DNA from: Formosa sp.
GTDB taxonomy: Bacteria; Bacteroidota; Bacteroidia; Flavobacteriales; Flavobacteriaceae
Assembly: GCA_002698705.1 (NCBI GenBank)
Contig: NZZM01000015.1
Coordinates: forward strand, 2,389 to 59,023
DNA: 56,635 bases
Direction: 5' to 3'
Both the position numbers and the translations under genes were made by a program. The notes under the pieces were generated by a model. The model saw nothing but the letters and a program-made list of their open reading frames with translations. It searched no databases and was not told the origin of the DNA. Positions 1 through 8,427 of this stretch are shown in pieces; positions within the stretch are counted from its first letter, which is position 1, and every line of letters starts with the position of its first letter.

Positions 1-1
1 A

Positions 2-1141
2 ATTTACATTGTTTCTTGAAAGATTAGGAGAATCATATAATATTGTTGAGGCTTGTGATTTTCCCACCGTCTCATCACCAATTTGAATTACATCTATGTA
101 GCATTTTAGACTATTTATCATCATTTCACTGGCCGAGGCAGATCGATTTGAAGTAATAATATAAACCTTATTAAGGTTTAAGTTGTTGATAATTAAATCA
201 TTATTAAAATTATTTGTAAAATTATAATTTACATTATTACTTTGTAATTCATCATTATATTTCAAAGTTGTAAAAATTTGGTTATTAAATTGACCAGTAA
301 TCATACTTCCAAGTAAAGTGGCAGTTTGAATACTACCACCAGAGTTGTATCTAAGATCTAGAATTAGATGATCAATATTTTGTGATTTAAATTCGCCGAA
401 TACTTGATTTAATTCTTCATTATACTCATTTATAAATCCATTATACATTAAATACCCTGCTTTTTCTGGACCAACATTAATTACTGAATGAGAGTAGATT
501 GGATTTTCATTGTATTCTTCTTTTGTTAGTGAAATTATTTCATTGCTATCAATAATTTCGTCATCAGACGCAGTGTCTGTGTCATTGTCATTGTAGATTG
601 CCATATTTAAAGAATAACTATCATTATTTAAAAGAGAAGATAAATTATTAGTGGTTATTTGTACACCATTAATTTTATTGAAAATGCTACCTCTTAAAAG
701 ATTAGTATTACTTGCATTAGTATTAGGTAAGATTAATCTTACAATCCCGAAGACCTCACTACTACTTCCAGGGACTAAATAGAAATTATATTCAGCTCCG
801 TTAATTCTAGAAAGACCACTTAGTTGTTGTTCTAGTTGGTAATAATTATTTGATATGAGACTAAAGCGGTCAACAATTTGACGATCGTAAATTAGTGCTT
901 CAAATAAACTTTCTGGGTCTTCAAAAGAATCAATAAATTCTAGATATTCATTATTTGTACCAAAACGATCATTAGACAAATTATTAATTTCTGATTTGTA
1001 GAGATAAGTCGCATTCATTGAATTCCAAACAAAGTTTTTTATACTTGTATCGGAGGCTATATCGTCATCATTGTCATTGAAACAACTGAATGAAAATCCA
1101 ACCAAAACAATCATACTTATATATTTGAATTTAATTTTCAT
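2..1141 (-). CDS. S41 family peptidase lipoprotein, 3' end cut by window edge
   Basis: This reading frame is open for 380 codons from an ATG at 1141 and runs off the left edge. The start carries a lipoprotein signal: MKIKFKYISMIVLVGFSFSC with Cys20 as the lipidated residue, followed by an Asp/Asn-rich tether. The C-terminal half matches C-terminal-processing peptidases of family S41: a LDLRYNSGGS strand, the nucleophile Ser in SNRSASASE (around residue 333) and the catalytic Lys in DETVGKSQAS (around residue 359). The protein is probably anchored on the periplasmic or outer face of the envelope and cleaves unfolded or tagged proteins. The substrate cannot be told. It is divergent from the DUF4252 gene, across 126 bp of AT-rich DNA. 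Confidence 0.88.
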   Translation of the reverse strand, partial: MKIKFKYISMIVLVGFSFSCFNDNDDDIASDTSIKNFVWNSMNATYLYKSEINNLSNDRFGTNNEYLEFIDSFEDPESLFEALIYDRQIVDRFSLISNNYYQLEQQLSGLSRINGAEYNFYLVPGSSSEVFGIVRLILPNTNASNTNLLRGSIFNKINGVQITTNNLSSLLNNDSYSLNMAIYNDNDTDTASDDEIIDSNEIISLTKEEYNENPIYSHSVINVGPEKAGYLMYNGFINEYNEELNQVFGEFKSQNIDHLILDLRYNSGGSIQTATLLGSMITGQFNNQIFTTLKYNDELQSNNVNYNFTNNFNNDLIINNLNLNKVYIITSNRSASASEMMINSLKCYIDVIQIGDETVGKSQASTILYDSPNLSRNNVN

Positions 1142-1267
1142 TGTAATTAGATTTTTAAAACATCAATAATTTATAAATATTTTTAGCATACCACAATTTA
1201 CAGTATTTAATTATTATTAACTTATAAAGTTATTGGTAAATATTTTTTTTAAGTTACTTTTAAATTA

Positions 1268-1801
1268 ATGAACAAACTTAATATTATGAAAATTATTAAC
1301 ACCTTACTGTTATTATTCATTTCTTCATCCATATTTTCACAAGGTATATTTGATAAATTCTATGAAATGGATAAAGTTTCTACTATTGTAATAAATCAAA
1401 AAATGTTTAGAATGTTAGCAGAAATGAATCTTCAATCGAATAAATCTTCAGAAAACATACTGCTAGATCATGTTAAAAATTTAAAAACTTTAAAAGTTTA
1501 CACAACCACTGATATTAAAGTTTCTAAATTAATGTTAACAGATTTCCATAAACATATTAAAATTAATAACCTTGAAGAAATAATGCAAGAACAAATTAAT
1601 AGTAAAATTATTAAAATTTTTGTTGATTCTCTCAGCGATCAGCAATATGTAAATGAATTACTTATGCTAGTAAATGATGAGTCTTCAGAAACTGTTTTGT
1701 TGTCATTAACTGGAAATATTAATTTAGTGACAGCTTCGAATATTATAAAAGGCCTTGGCATAATAGCCGAAAATCAGCTTCAAGATGCATTTGGAAAATA
1801 A
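1268..1801 (+). CDS. DUF4252 domain-containing secreted protein
   Basis: The 177-residue product begins with a signal peptide (hydrophobic stretch INTLLLLFISSSIFS, probable cleavage near SQG). The mature part shows the DUF4252 pattern: FDKFYEMDKVSTIVINQKMF near the N-terminus, then a LKTLKVYTTTD segment. DUF4252 proteins are Bacteroidota envelope proteins without a defined function. A second ATG at 1286 would shorten the signal peptide n-region by six residues and is equally plausible. The gene stands alone and converges on purB. Confidence 0.8.
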   Translation: MNKLNIMKIINTLLLLFISSSIFSQGIFDKFYEMDKVSTIVINQKMFRMLAEMNLQSNKSSENILLDHVKNLKTLKVYTTTDIKVSKLMLTDFHKHIKINNLEEIMQEQINSKIIKIFVDSLSDQQYVNELLMLVNDESSETVLLSLTGNINLVTASNIIKGLGIIAENQLQDAFGK

Positions 1802-1838
1802 AAAAATAACGATTTTGACTCACAGGCTTTTCAAATAC

Positions 1839-3182
1839 TTACAATCCAGTATAATTTGATGGTGTGATTTTTTTAAGTTCAACTTTAATTTTATCATCTA
1901 CTTCCAGAGTGTCGATAAAATTAGCAATTGAATCAGCATTTATTTTTTTATTAGTCCTTGTTAGCCCCTTAAGTGCTTCGTAGGGATTTGAAAACCCCTC
2001 TCTTCTTAAGATAGTTTGAATAGCTTCAGCGACTACAGCCCAATTTTGGTCTAAATCATTCGCTATCTTTGAATTATTCAATAATAATTTATCAAGTCCT
2101 TTCAAGGATGATTTAATGGCTATAACAGTGTGTGCATATGGAACTCCAATATTTCTTAAAACTGTACTGTCAGTCAAATCACGTTGTAACCTAGATATGG
2201 GTAGTTTTGCTGAAAGATGTTCAAAAATTGCATTTGCAATTCCTAAATTACCCTCACTATTTTCAAAATCAATAGGATTGACCTTATGAGGCATAGCAGA
2301 ACTCCCAACTTCACCTTCTTTAATTTTTTGCTTGAAGTAATCCATGGATATGTAGGTCCAAAAATCACGATTCATATCAATGATAATGGAATTTATACGC
2401 TTCAATGAATCAAAAAGAGCAGCCATATGATCGTAGTGTTCAATTTGAGTAGTAGGGAAGGAATGGATAAGACCAAACTTATTTTTAAGCAGATTGTAAG
2501 CAAATTTCTTCCAATCAACTTTAGGATAAGCCAAGTGATGAGCATTAAAGTTTCCAGTAGCTCCACCAAATTTGGCCGCATTTGGAATTTTAATTAATAC
2601 ACCTAATTGTTCCTGAAGTCTTACTTTATAAACATTTATTTCTTTTCCTAGTCGAGTTGGAGAAGCAGGTTGTCCATGTGTTCTGGCAAGCATCGGAATT
2701 GTACCCCATTCTTTAGATAGTCTATCTAATTTATCAATTATTAGTTCAAGGATTGGAATGTAGATTCTATCGTTGGCAAGCTTTATGCTTAATGGTATTG
2801 CGGTGTTATTAATATCCTGAGAAGTTAAGCCAAAATGAATAAATTCTTTAAACTGGCTGATTCCCATCAAATCAAATTTTTCTTTAATGAAATATTCCAC
2901 AGCTTTAACGTCGTGATTAGTGGTAAATTCAATATTTTTTATATTAAGAGCATCCTTGGTTGAAAAATTTTCATAAATCTCTCTCAATTGAGAGTATAAA
3001 TCTTTATTAAAGCCAGAGAGCTGTTTCAAGGGTAATTCACATAATGCAATAAAATACTCTACTTCAACAAGTACTCTGTACTTTATTAGAGCTTCTTCAG
3101 AAAAAAACTTTTCTAATTCAACTACTTTCGACCTGTAACGGCCATCTATAGGAGAAATAGCATTAAGTGTTGTTAGTGACAT
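1839..3182 (-). CDS. purB: Adenylosuccinate lyase
   Basis: PurB releases fumarate from SAICAR and from adenylosuccinate in purine synthesis. The 447-residue product (counted from MSLTTLNAISPIDGRYR, the usual flavobacterial start) has the fumarase/aspartase-superfamily landmarks: HDVKAVE (about residue 90), LTSQD (about 119), THGQPASP with the catalytic His (about 168) and the flexible signature loop GSSAMPHKVNP (about 293). An ATG three codons upstream (3191) is possible, but the family starts at the second Met. The gene is monocistronic and divergent from the glycosyltransferase gene. Confidence 0.96.
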   Translation of the reverse strand: MSLTTLNAISPIDGRYRSKVVELEKFFSEEALIKYRVLVEVEYFIALCELPLKQLSGFNKDLYSQLREIYENFSTKDALNIKNIEFTTNHDVKAVEYFIKEKFDLMGISQFKEFIHFGLTSQDINNTAIPLSIKLANDRIYIPILELIIDKLDRLSKEWGTIPMLARTHGQPASPTRLGKEINVYKVRLQEQLGVLIKIPNAAKFGGATGNFNAHHLAYPKVDWKKFAYNLLKNKFGLIHSFPTTQIEHYDHMAALFDSLKRINSIIIDMNRDFWTYISMDYFKQKIKEGEVGSSAMPHKVNPIDFENSEGNLGIANAIFEHLSAKLPISRLQRDLTDSTVLRNIGVPYAHTVIAIKSSLKGLDKLLLNNSKIANDLDQNWAVVAEAIQTILRREGFSNPYEALKGLTRTNKKINADSIANFIDTLEVDDKIKVELKKITPSNYTGL

Positions 3183-3253
3183 CAAATTCAATTCGAATTA
3201 CAAAGATATTACTTTTCAGTAAAAAATTTTAATTTTAATCTATGATTAATCTT

Positions 3254-3261
3254 TATTTTTG
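3254..3261 (+). promoter_or_regulatory. -7 promoter element of the glycosyltransferase gene
   Basis: TATTTTTG fits the Bacteroidota TAnnTTTG -7 consensus and lies 21 bp before the ATG at 3283. No TTG is present at the -33 position. The element overlaps the TTG at 3259, which argues against that TTG as a start codon. Confidence 0.5.
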
Positions 3262-3282
3262 AAACTATTAACTACAAATATT

Positions 3283-4530
3283 ATGCAGTTTAAGAAGACT
3301 TTATTTTGTATTGGTTTCGTTTATCCTGAACCAAAATCTTCCGCCGCTGGAATGCGAATATTACAGCTTCTTGAGTTGTTTTTAGAGAACAACTATAAAG
3401 TTGTTTTTGGTACTACTGCTAAAAATATTAGGTATTCATTTCCTTTGGAATCTATTGGAGTTGAAGTAAAATCAATTAGCTTAAATGACTCGAGTTTTGA
3501 TGCTTTTATTCTAGAATTAAATCCTTCAATAGTTCTTTTTGACAGATTTATGACAGAAGAACAATTTGGTTGGCGAGTTTCAAAAAATTGTCCAAAAGCT
3601 TTAAGAATTTTAGATACAGAAGACCTTCACTTTTTAAGAAAATCTAGACAAGAGAATATTAAGGATAAATTTCTTTTCTCAAAAGAGTTTCTTGATACCG
3701 ATCTTGCCAAACGAGAAATTGCAAGTATTTACAGGTCGGATATAACCCTTATTATTTCTGAATTTGAATATAATATTCTAGTTTCAGAAGTCGGTATTGA
3801 TCCTGGTATTTTATTTTATATTCCTTATTTTTTCAGTTTTAAGGAGTTCAAAATTAAAAATCCTTTACCAGATTTTCATGACAGGAAAAATTTTGTATTT
3901 GTAGGTAATTTTATGCATCCTCCTAATTTAAAAGCAATTTTGTATTTAAAAAATAAAATTTGGCCTAGGATAATTCAAAAAAATCCTGAAGTTGAGCTTC
4001 ATATTTACGGTTCTTATGCTACAAAGGAACATCTGTCTCTTAGTGACAGTAAAAATAAATTTAAAGTTAAAGGGCGTATAGATGATTTATATTCTACTTT
4101 ATCTACTTACCGCTTAATGCTTGTTCCTTTGGAGTTTGGTGCTGGTCTAAAGGGAAAGGTGATTGACTCCATGAGATGTGGAACACCTTGTGCTCTTTCT
4201 AGTATAGCTGCTGAGGGTATATTTGGAAATTTTTTAGTTAATGGATTTATTGAAGACAAGTTAGAAGAATTTACATTTAAAGCGGCTAAGTTATATTCAA
4301 ATAAACATTATTGGGAAGTATCTCAAAATAATGGCTTTGAGGTCATTAAAAAACGTTTTTCTAAATCAATTTTCGTAAAACCTTTTATGCAAAAAGTTGC
4401 TTTTCTAATGACTTACACCGAGAAACATAGATTGAAAAATGTAGTAGGATTGATATTGGAACATCATAGTATGAAATCTACTAAATATCTATCTAAATGG
4501 ATAGAAGAAAAAAACAGGATTTCAAAATAA
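3283..4530 (+). CDS. GT4-type glycosyltransferase
   Basis: This 415-residue glycosyltransferase has the GT-B fold of family GT4. The N-terminal donor-side domain opens with LFCIGFVYPEPKSSAAG. The C-terminal domain begins at FVFVGNFMHPPN (about 204) and contains PLEFGAGLKGKVIDSMRCGTP (about 282-302), the conserved loop that contacts the nucleotide-sugar. Such enzymes build cell-surface polysaccharide or lipid-linked sugars; donor and acceptor are not deducible. It is not in a polysaccharide cluster here. I chose the ATG at 3283 because the upstream TTG lies inside a -7 element. Confidence 0.85.
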   Translation: MQFKKTLFCIGFVYPEPKSSAAGMRILQLLELFLENNYKVVFGTTAKNIRYSFPLESIGVEVKSISLNDSSFDAFILELNPSIVLFDRFMTEEQFGWRVSKNCPKALRILDTEDLHFLRKSRQENIKDKFLFSKEFLDTDLAKREIASIYRSDITLIISEFEYNILVSEVGIDPGILFYIPYFFSFKEFKIKNPLPDFHDRKNFVFVGNFMHPPNLKAILYLKNKIWPRIIQKNPEVELHIYGSYATKEHLSLSDSKNKFKVKGRIDDLYSTLSTYRLMLVPLEFGAGLKGKVIDSMRCGTPCALSSIAAEGIFGNFLVNGFIEDKLEEFTFKAAKLYSNKHYWEVSQNNGFEVIKKRFSKSIFVKPFMQKVAFLMTYTEKHRLKNVVGLILEHHSMKSTKYLSKWIEEKNRISK

Positions 4531-4552
4531 TATTTAATTTTAAAGAATAAAT

Positions 4553-5323
4553 CTATCTTTTATTTCTACTAAGAATTTTATATTCTTCATAGCATTCACT
4601 TATGGCATCTAATATTTGTAGATCATTAGCTTTTTTGATAAAATCATCTGAATAATTGCACTCGCTAATTAAAAGTTCTAAGTCTATTTTATCTACATTT
4701 AAAATAGCAGTTAACATTTCTCTGTCAAAACGAGAAGCCAATAAAGTACGAATTTCATTTTCTTTCTTCATTTTTCTAAGTTTCTTCATTTGTCTTGGTT
4801 TTTTTCCAAAAATGCTGTGTAGAAAGTTTGCTGGATTGAAAATTGCTCCTAAAACTTTATTCACCATTGTTGGAGCTTTTGGACTTGACTCATAACCACT
4901 ATTTAAGCCAGAAATGCTGTAGCGAACATTTTTTTGAATAGGAATCTGTTTAATATCAATTTCTAAGTAACCTGTTAATTTAAGCCTATTTATAACAACT
5001 TCTTCTAAAGCTAATGCAAGTTCAGTTAGTTTAATGGTAGTTCTATTACCAAATCGAATCCAATCATTTGTAACTCTAACTTTTATTGATTTGTATCCTA
5101 AGAAAGATAAGTGAAGGGTATCGTTTGTTTTTGCTTGAATTTCAAATTCCCCATCAATATTGGTTGTTGTACCAGAAACTTGGTTAATGTTTACAATATT
5201 AACACCTTCCATTGCAATATCATTACCAGAATCAGTAATTTTCCCCTTGACTATAGAACTTTTTTGGCCAACAACAAGTTCCGGAATAATTAAAAGTATA
5301 CTTATAAGCAGATATTGCTTCAT
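4553..5323 (-). CDS. Carboxypeptidase-regulatory-like domain protein, secreted
   Basis: The 256-residue product begins with a signal peptide (LLISILLIIPELVVGQ). A carboxypeptidase-D regulatory-like beta-sandwich follows: VKGKITDSGNDIAMEGVNIV, then GTTTNIDGEFEIQ and LHLSFLGYKS, about residues 22-105. This is the plug-proximal domain also seen at the start of SusC/TonB receptors, but no TonB box or barrel follows. The C-terminal half is basic and helical and I do not recognise it. Role: probably an envelope protein. It converges on the glycosyltransferase gene with 22 bp between stops. Confidence 0.78.
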   Translation of the reverse strand: MKQYLLISILLIIPELVVGQKSSIVKGKITDSGNDIAMEGVNIVNINQVSGTTTNIDGEFEIQAKTNDTLHLSFLGYKSIKVRVTNDWIRFGNRTTIKLTELALALEEVVINRLKLTGYLEIDIKQIPIQKNVRYSISGLNSGYESSPKAPTMVNKVLGAIFNPANFLHSIFGKKPRQMKKLRKMKKENEIRTLLASRFDREMLTAILNVDKIDLELLISECNYSDDFIKKANDLQILDAISECYEEYKILSRNKR

Positions 5324-5413
5324 ATAATAATTAAAGTTATTAAAATTAATGAACTGAGATTACAAACCAAATATTATTCAAAATTTTGTCTAAATATTAA
5401 CAAATAAAAATTA

Positions 5414-7156
5414 TTATCTTCTGCTTCTTCTTGGTCTTGAACTACCTGCTCCACGTTTAAAATCTGAACTTCTTCGTTTCCGACCTTTAGTGAAATGTCC
5501 ACGTGCTTTTTTACCGTCGTTTCTTCTTTTCCCATTTCGTCTTTGACGACTGCGGTCTTGCTTTTCCGTGATTTCAACATTTACGTAGCGGCCATTTTGT
5601 TTAAAGTCACTAAAAAATTCTATCACTTTTGGCATATGAACTGTTTCTGTGTTGAAAAATGAAAAACTATCTTTCACGTCAACCTTAAATACAGCGTCTT
5701 GCCCAAGTTTAAGACTGTCTCTAAGAAAGTCTTTTAGCTTCATCCAATCATAACCATCTTTTTTACCAATATTTATAAAAAATCTTGCAGAGTTATCAGT
5801 TGCATTTTTTTCTAAAAAGTTGTCATTTCCTTTTGGAACGTTCAGATTTTTCGCTTTTTCATAATAATTGTAAAAGCGTGTAAATTCTACAGAAAAGAAT
5901 TTTTTGATAAGGTCCTCTTTTGAAACATTCTCAAATAACGCATTGATTTCCTCTAAATAGTTGTCAATTTTATGATTTATTTCCGTTTCGTGAATTTTAT
6001 GCGCCAATGCCTTAAGTTGAACCTCACATATGTCCATTCCTTGGGGAATTTCTTTTTTCACAAACTTTTTTTGAATCATTTTTTCAATAGACTTTATTTT
6101 GCGTTGTTCACTTTTGGTAATGATGACCATAGATAATCCTGTCTTTCCAGCACGCCCTGTTCGGCCACTGCGGTGTGTGTATGTTTCAATTTCATCTGGT
6201 AATTGGTAGTTAATGACATGAGTGATATCGTCAACATCAATACCACGCGCTGCCACATCCGTAGCGACCAACATTTGAATTTGTTTATTTCGGAAAGACT
6301 TCATTACCAAGTCACGTTGATTTTGACTTAAATCCCCGTGCAATGCCCCTGCATTGTACCCATCTTCAATAAGTTTTTCGGCCACTTTTTGGGTATCTCT
6401 TTTTGTTCTACAAAAAATTACAGCAAATATATTTGGGTTGGCATCCGCTAAGCGCTTCAGGGCAGGATAACGATCTCTTGAACCTACCAAATAAAATTCA
6501 TGTGAAACATTCTTACTTCCAATGTTTCTGTGTCCTACTGTGATTTCCGTTGGATTACACATGAATTTTTTTGCGATTATTGAAACCTCTTTGGGCATGG
6601 TAGCAGAAAATAACCAAGTTGATTTTTGTTCTGGAGTATGAGAGAGAATGGATTTTATATCCTCAAAAAAGCCCATATTAAGCATTTCATCAGCCTCGTC
6701 CAATACAGCGTAATCTATTTTTGAAATATCGACCAATCGCCTGTTGATCATATCCTTCATACGTCCAGGCGTCGCTACGATTATTTGTGCACCTCTCTTA
6801 ACATTTTTTGCCTGCTCTGTAATGCTTGCGCCTCCGTAAATAGCCGTGACATTCAATCCCTTGCAATATTTTCCATAGAGTTTTATCTCATTTGTGATTT
6901 GAAGACATAGTTCTCTTGTTGGTGATAAAATTAAACCTTGGGTTGTTCGATTTTCAATGTTGATTTTTTGAAGCATTGGGAATCCAAAAGCTGCAGTTTT
7001 CCCTGTTCCTGTCTGGGCTAGTGCCACAAGATCACATTCTTTAGAGATAAGTGTTGGAATTGCTTTTTCTTGAACTTCGCTTGGTGTTTCAAAGCCAAGA
7101 TCTGCTATGGCCTGTAGCAAATGGGCTTCAAGACCTAATGTTTGGAATTTATTCAT
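5414..7156 (-). CDS. DEAD-box ATP-dependent RNA helicase with DbpA-type RNA-binding domain
   Basis: This 580-residue DEAD-box helicase would unwind RNA in ribosome assembly or mRNA turnover. Motifs in order: Q motif (SEVQEKAIP, about 26-34), Walker A AQTGTGKTA (47-55), PTRELC (79-84), DEAD (153-156), SAT (184-186) and HRSGRTGR (328-335). A DbpA-like RRM follows (about 458-530: RFFINIGKKDGYD and later YVNVEI). The tail from 534 is very rich in Arg/Lys (e.g. SSRPRRSRR) and probably binds RNA nonspecifically. It resembles CsdA/DeaD and DbpA; paralogue assignment is uncertain. The leader of about 100 nt (see hairpin at 7169) suggests post-transcriptional control. Confidence 0.93.
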   Translation of the reverse strand: MNKFQTLGLEAHLLQAIADLGFETPSEVQEKAIPTLISKECDLVALAQTGTGKTAAFGFPMLQKINIENRTTQGLILSPTRELCLQITNEIKLYGKYCKGLNVTAIYGGASITEQAKNVKRGAQIIVATPGRMKDMINRRLVDISKIDYAVLDEADEMLNMGFFEDIKSILSHTPEQKSTWLFSATMPKEVSIIAKKFMCNPTEITVGHRNIGSKNVSHEFYLVGSRDRYPALKRLADANPNIFAVIFCRTKRDTQKVAEKLIEDGYNAGALHGDLSQNQRDLVMKSFRNKQIQMLVATDVAARGIDVDDITHVINYQLPDEIETYTHRSGRTGRAGKTGLSMVIITKSEQRKIKSIEKMIQKKFVKKEIPQGMDICEVQLKALAHKIHETEINHKIDNYLEEINALFENVSKEDLIKKFFSVEFTRFYNYYEKAKNLNVPKGNDNFLEKNATDNSARFFINIGKKDGYDWMKLKDFLRDSLKLGQDAVFKVDVKDSFSFFNTETVHMPKVIEFFSDFKQNGRYVNVEITEKQDRSRQRRNGKRRNDGKKARGHFTKGRKRRSSDFKRGAGSSRPRRSRR

Positions 7157-7168
7157 TCGTATACTAAT

Positions 7169-7209
7169 TTCGATATGCGTTTGTCGTGTTGTCTCAGAAG
7201 CGTATCGAA
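7169..7209 (-). promoter_or_regulatory. Stem-loop in the 5' leader of the DEAD-box helicase mRNA
   Basis: On the minus strand TTCGATACGC (7209-7200) pairs with GCATATCGAA (7178-7169) through nine of ten positions (one C-A mismatch), with a 21-nt loop. It ends 12 bp before the start codon and lies inside the predicted leader. Cold-inducible DEAD-box genes often have long structured leaders; a regulatory role here is inference. Confidence 0.5.
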
Positions 7210-7259
7210 TTTTATACCTAATGCCCCTTACATCACACCCTCACCCTGAAGGTTTGCGG

Positions 7260-7267
7260 CAAAGGTA
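7260..7267 (-). promoter_or_regulatory. -7 promoter element of the DEAD-box helicase gene
   Basis: TACCTTTG on the minus strand fits TAnnTTTG. It directly follows the rdgB stop codon and predicts transcription from about 7254, giving a leader of roughly 100 nt. No TTG at the expected -33 distance. Confidence 0.5.
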
Positions 7268-7269
7268 CA

Positions 7270-7863
7270 TTAATTAATTAAGTTTGTTTTGGCCTGAAAG
7301 AAATCAATTAACTGGGTAACAGCACGTCCTCTGTGCCCAATCTTGTTTTTCTCATTTAAAGACAATTGCGCGAAAGTTTTTGAATTCCCTAAAGGTTTGA
7401 AAATTGGATCATAACCAAACCCTTCAGAACCCATAACATTTTCTGTAATCTCCCCTTTGCAAATCCCTTGAAAAGTTATTAGTTTACCTTTAAAATGCAT
7501 TGCAATGACCGTTTTAAATTGTGCTTTTCGATTGGCTTTATCTTTTAATTTATATAGTAATTTTTGGATGTTATCCTTCGTATTTTTTTCAGGACCGGCA
7601 TAACGTGCAGAATACACTCCAGGTTCCCCATTTAAAATTTCAACTTCTAATCCAGTATCTTCAGCAAAGCAATCTAAATTGTATTTGTTCTTGACATAAT
7701 TGGCTTTTTGAATGGCATTTCCTTCTATGGTATTTTGAGTTTCAGGAATTTCTTCGTTACATTCAATGTCTTTTAAACTAATGAGTTTAATTCTTTTTGG
7801 GAGTTGTGCTTGAACTTCATAAAGCTTATTGGGATTATTGGTGGCAAAAACGATTTCAATCAT
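7270..7863 (-). CDS. rdgB: XTP/dITP diphosphatase, RdgB/HAM1 family
   Basis: The enzyme hydrolyses ITP, dITP and XTP to monophosphates and keeps deaminated purines out of nucleic acids. The 197-residue product has the HAM1 landmarks: IVFATNNPNKLYEV at the start (substrate-binding TNNxxK), FAEDTGLEVEILNGEPGVYSARYAG in the middle with the metal-binding Asp, GFGYDPIFKP and HRGRAVTQ near the end. It lies eight bases downstream of rlmH on the same strand and is probably cotranscribed with it. The helicase promoter lies at its stop codon. Confidence 0.95.
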   Translation of the reverse strand: MIEIVFATNNPNKLYEVQAQLPKRIKLISLKDIECNEEIPETQNTIEGNAIQKANYVKNKYNLDCFAEDTGLEVEILNGEPGVYSARYAGPEKNTKDNIQKLLYKLKDKANRKAQFKTVIAMHFKGKLITFQGICKGEITENVMGSEGFGYDPIFKPLGNSKTFAQLSLNEKNKIGHRGRAVTQLIDFFQAKTNLIN

Positions 7864-7871
7864 GCCTTCTT

Positions 7872-8345
7872 TTATTGGTGGTGATAGGGTTCATTTTTTA
7901 GTATACTCATTCCTCTGTACAATTGCTCAACAACAAATAAACGAATCATTTGATGTGAAAAAGTCATTTTTGAAAACGAAATTTTACCATGTGCATTTTT
8001 GTAAACCTCATCAGAAAATCCATAAGGTCCGCCGATGGCTAGTACAATTTGCTTTAATCCAGAGTTCATTTGTTTTTGTAAAAACTTAGAAAATTCAATA
8101 GAGTCATAATCTTTTCCTTTTTCATCTAACAAAAACAAGCGATCTGTGGCGTTTATATTGCCTAGAATCAATTGGCCCTCTTTTTCTTTTTGTTGAATCA
8201 TACTAAGATTTTTGGCATGCTTTAAATCTGGAATAATTTCTATTGAAAACGTGATGTAATATCGAAGTCTAGATTCGTATTTTTGAATCAATTCTTTCAA
8301 CGCTTTTGCATCTGTTTTCCCTAAGACTAATAATTTGATTTTCAC
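7872..8345 (-). CDS. rlmH: 23S rRNA (pseudouridine1915-N3)-methyltransferase
   Basis: RlmH methylates pseudouridine 1915 in helix 69 of 23S rRNA using S-adenosylmethionine. The 157-residue SPOUT protein is of standard length. It starts MKIKLLVLGKT and shows LLDEKGKDYDSIEFS, the SAM-pocket strand IVLAIGGPYGFS and the C-terminal knot segment FSKMTFSHQMIRLFVVEQLYRGMSI with the invariant EQLYR. The start codon is GTG; no in-frame ATG exists upstream, and the only nearby ATG (8348) is immediately followed by TGA. The gene is divergent from nadC. A TAACTTTG sequence at 8357-8350 could be its -7 element, which would leave almost no leader. Confidence 0.95.
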   Translation of the reverse strand: MKIKLLVLGKTDAKALKELIQKYESRLRYYITFSIEIIPDLKHAKNLSMIQQKEKEGQLILGNINATDRLFLLDEKGKDYDSIEFSKFLQKQMNSGLKQIVLAIGGPYGFSDEVYKNAHGKISFSKMTFSHQMIRLFVVEQLYRGMSILKNEPYHHQ

Positions 8346-8381
8346 ATGGCAAAGTTAATCATAAAATAGATTTTATTTTTA

Positions 8382-8389
8382 TATTTTTG
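8382..8389 (+). promoter_or_regulatory. -7 promoter element of the nadC-yihY-priA operon
   Basis: TATTTTTG fits TAnnTTTG and lies 38 bp before the nadC ATG. No clear TTG at -33. Confidence 0.45.
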
Positions 8390-8427
8390 AGAATTCAAAT
8401 TATTACATTCGCATTAAACAAAATTAT

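Noticed and set aside
3259-3282. TTG start that would lengthen the glycosyltransferase by eight residues
   Set aside because: The TTG overlaps a TATTTTTG -7 element and the ATG at 3283 gives a normal N-terminus for the family.
5374-5580. Open frame inside the Arg-rich end of the DEAD-box helicase gene
   Set aside because: It is a low-complexity alternative frame of a clear coding sequence, without any recognisable domain.
8346-8351. ATG at 8348 as a start for rlmH
   Set aside because: It is followed at once by TGA in its own frame; the in-frame GTG at 8345 gives the standard N-terminus.
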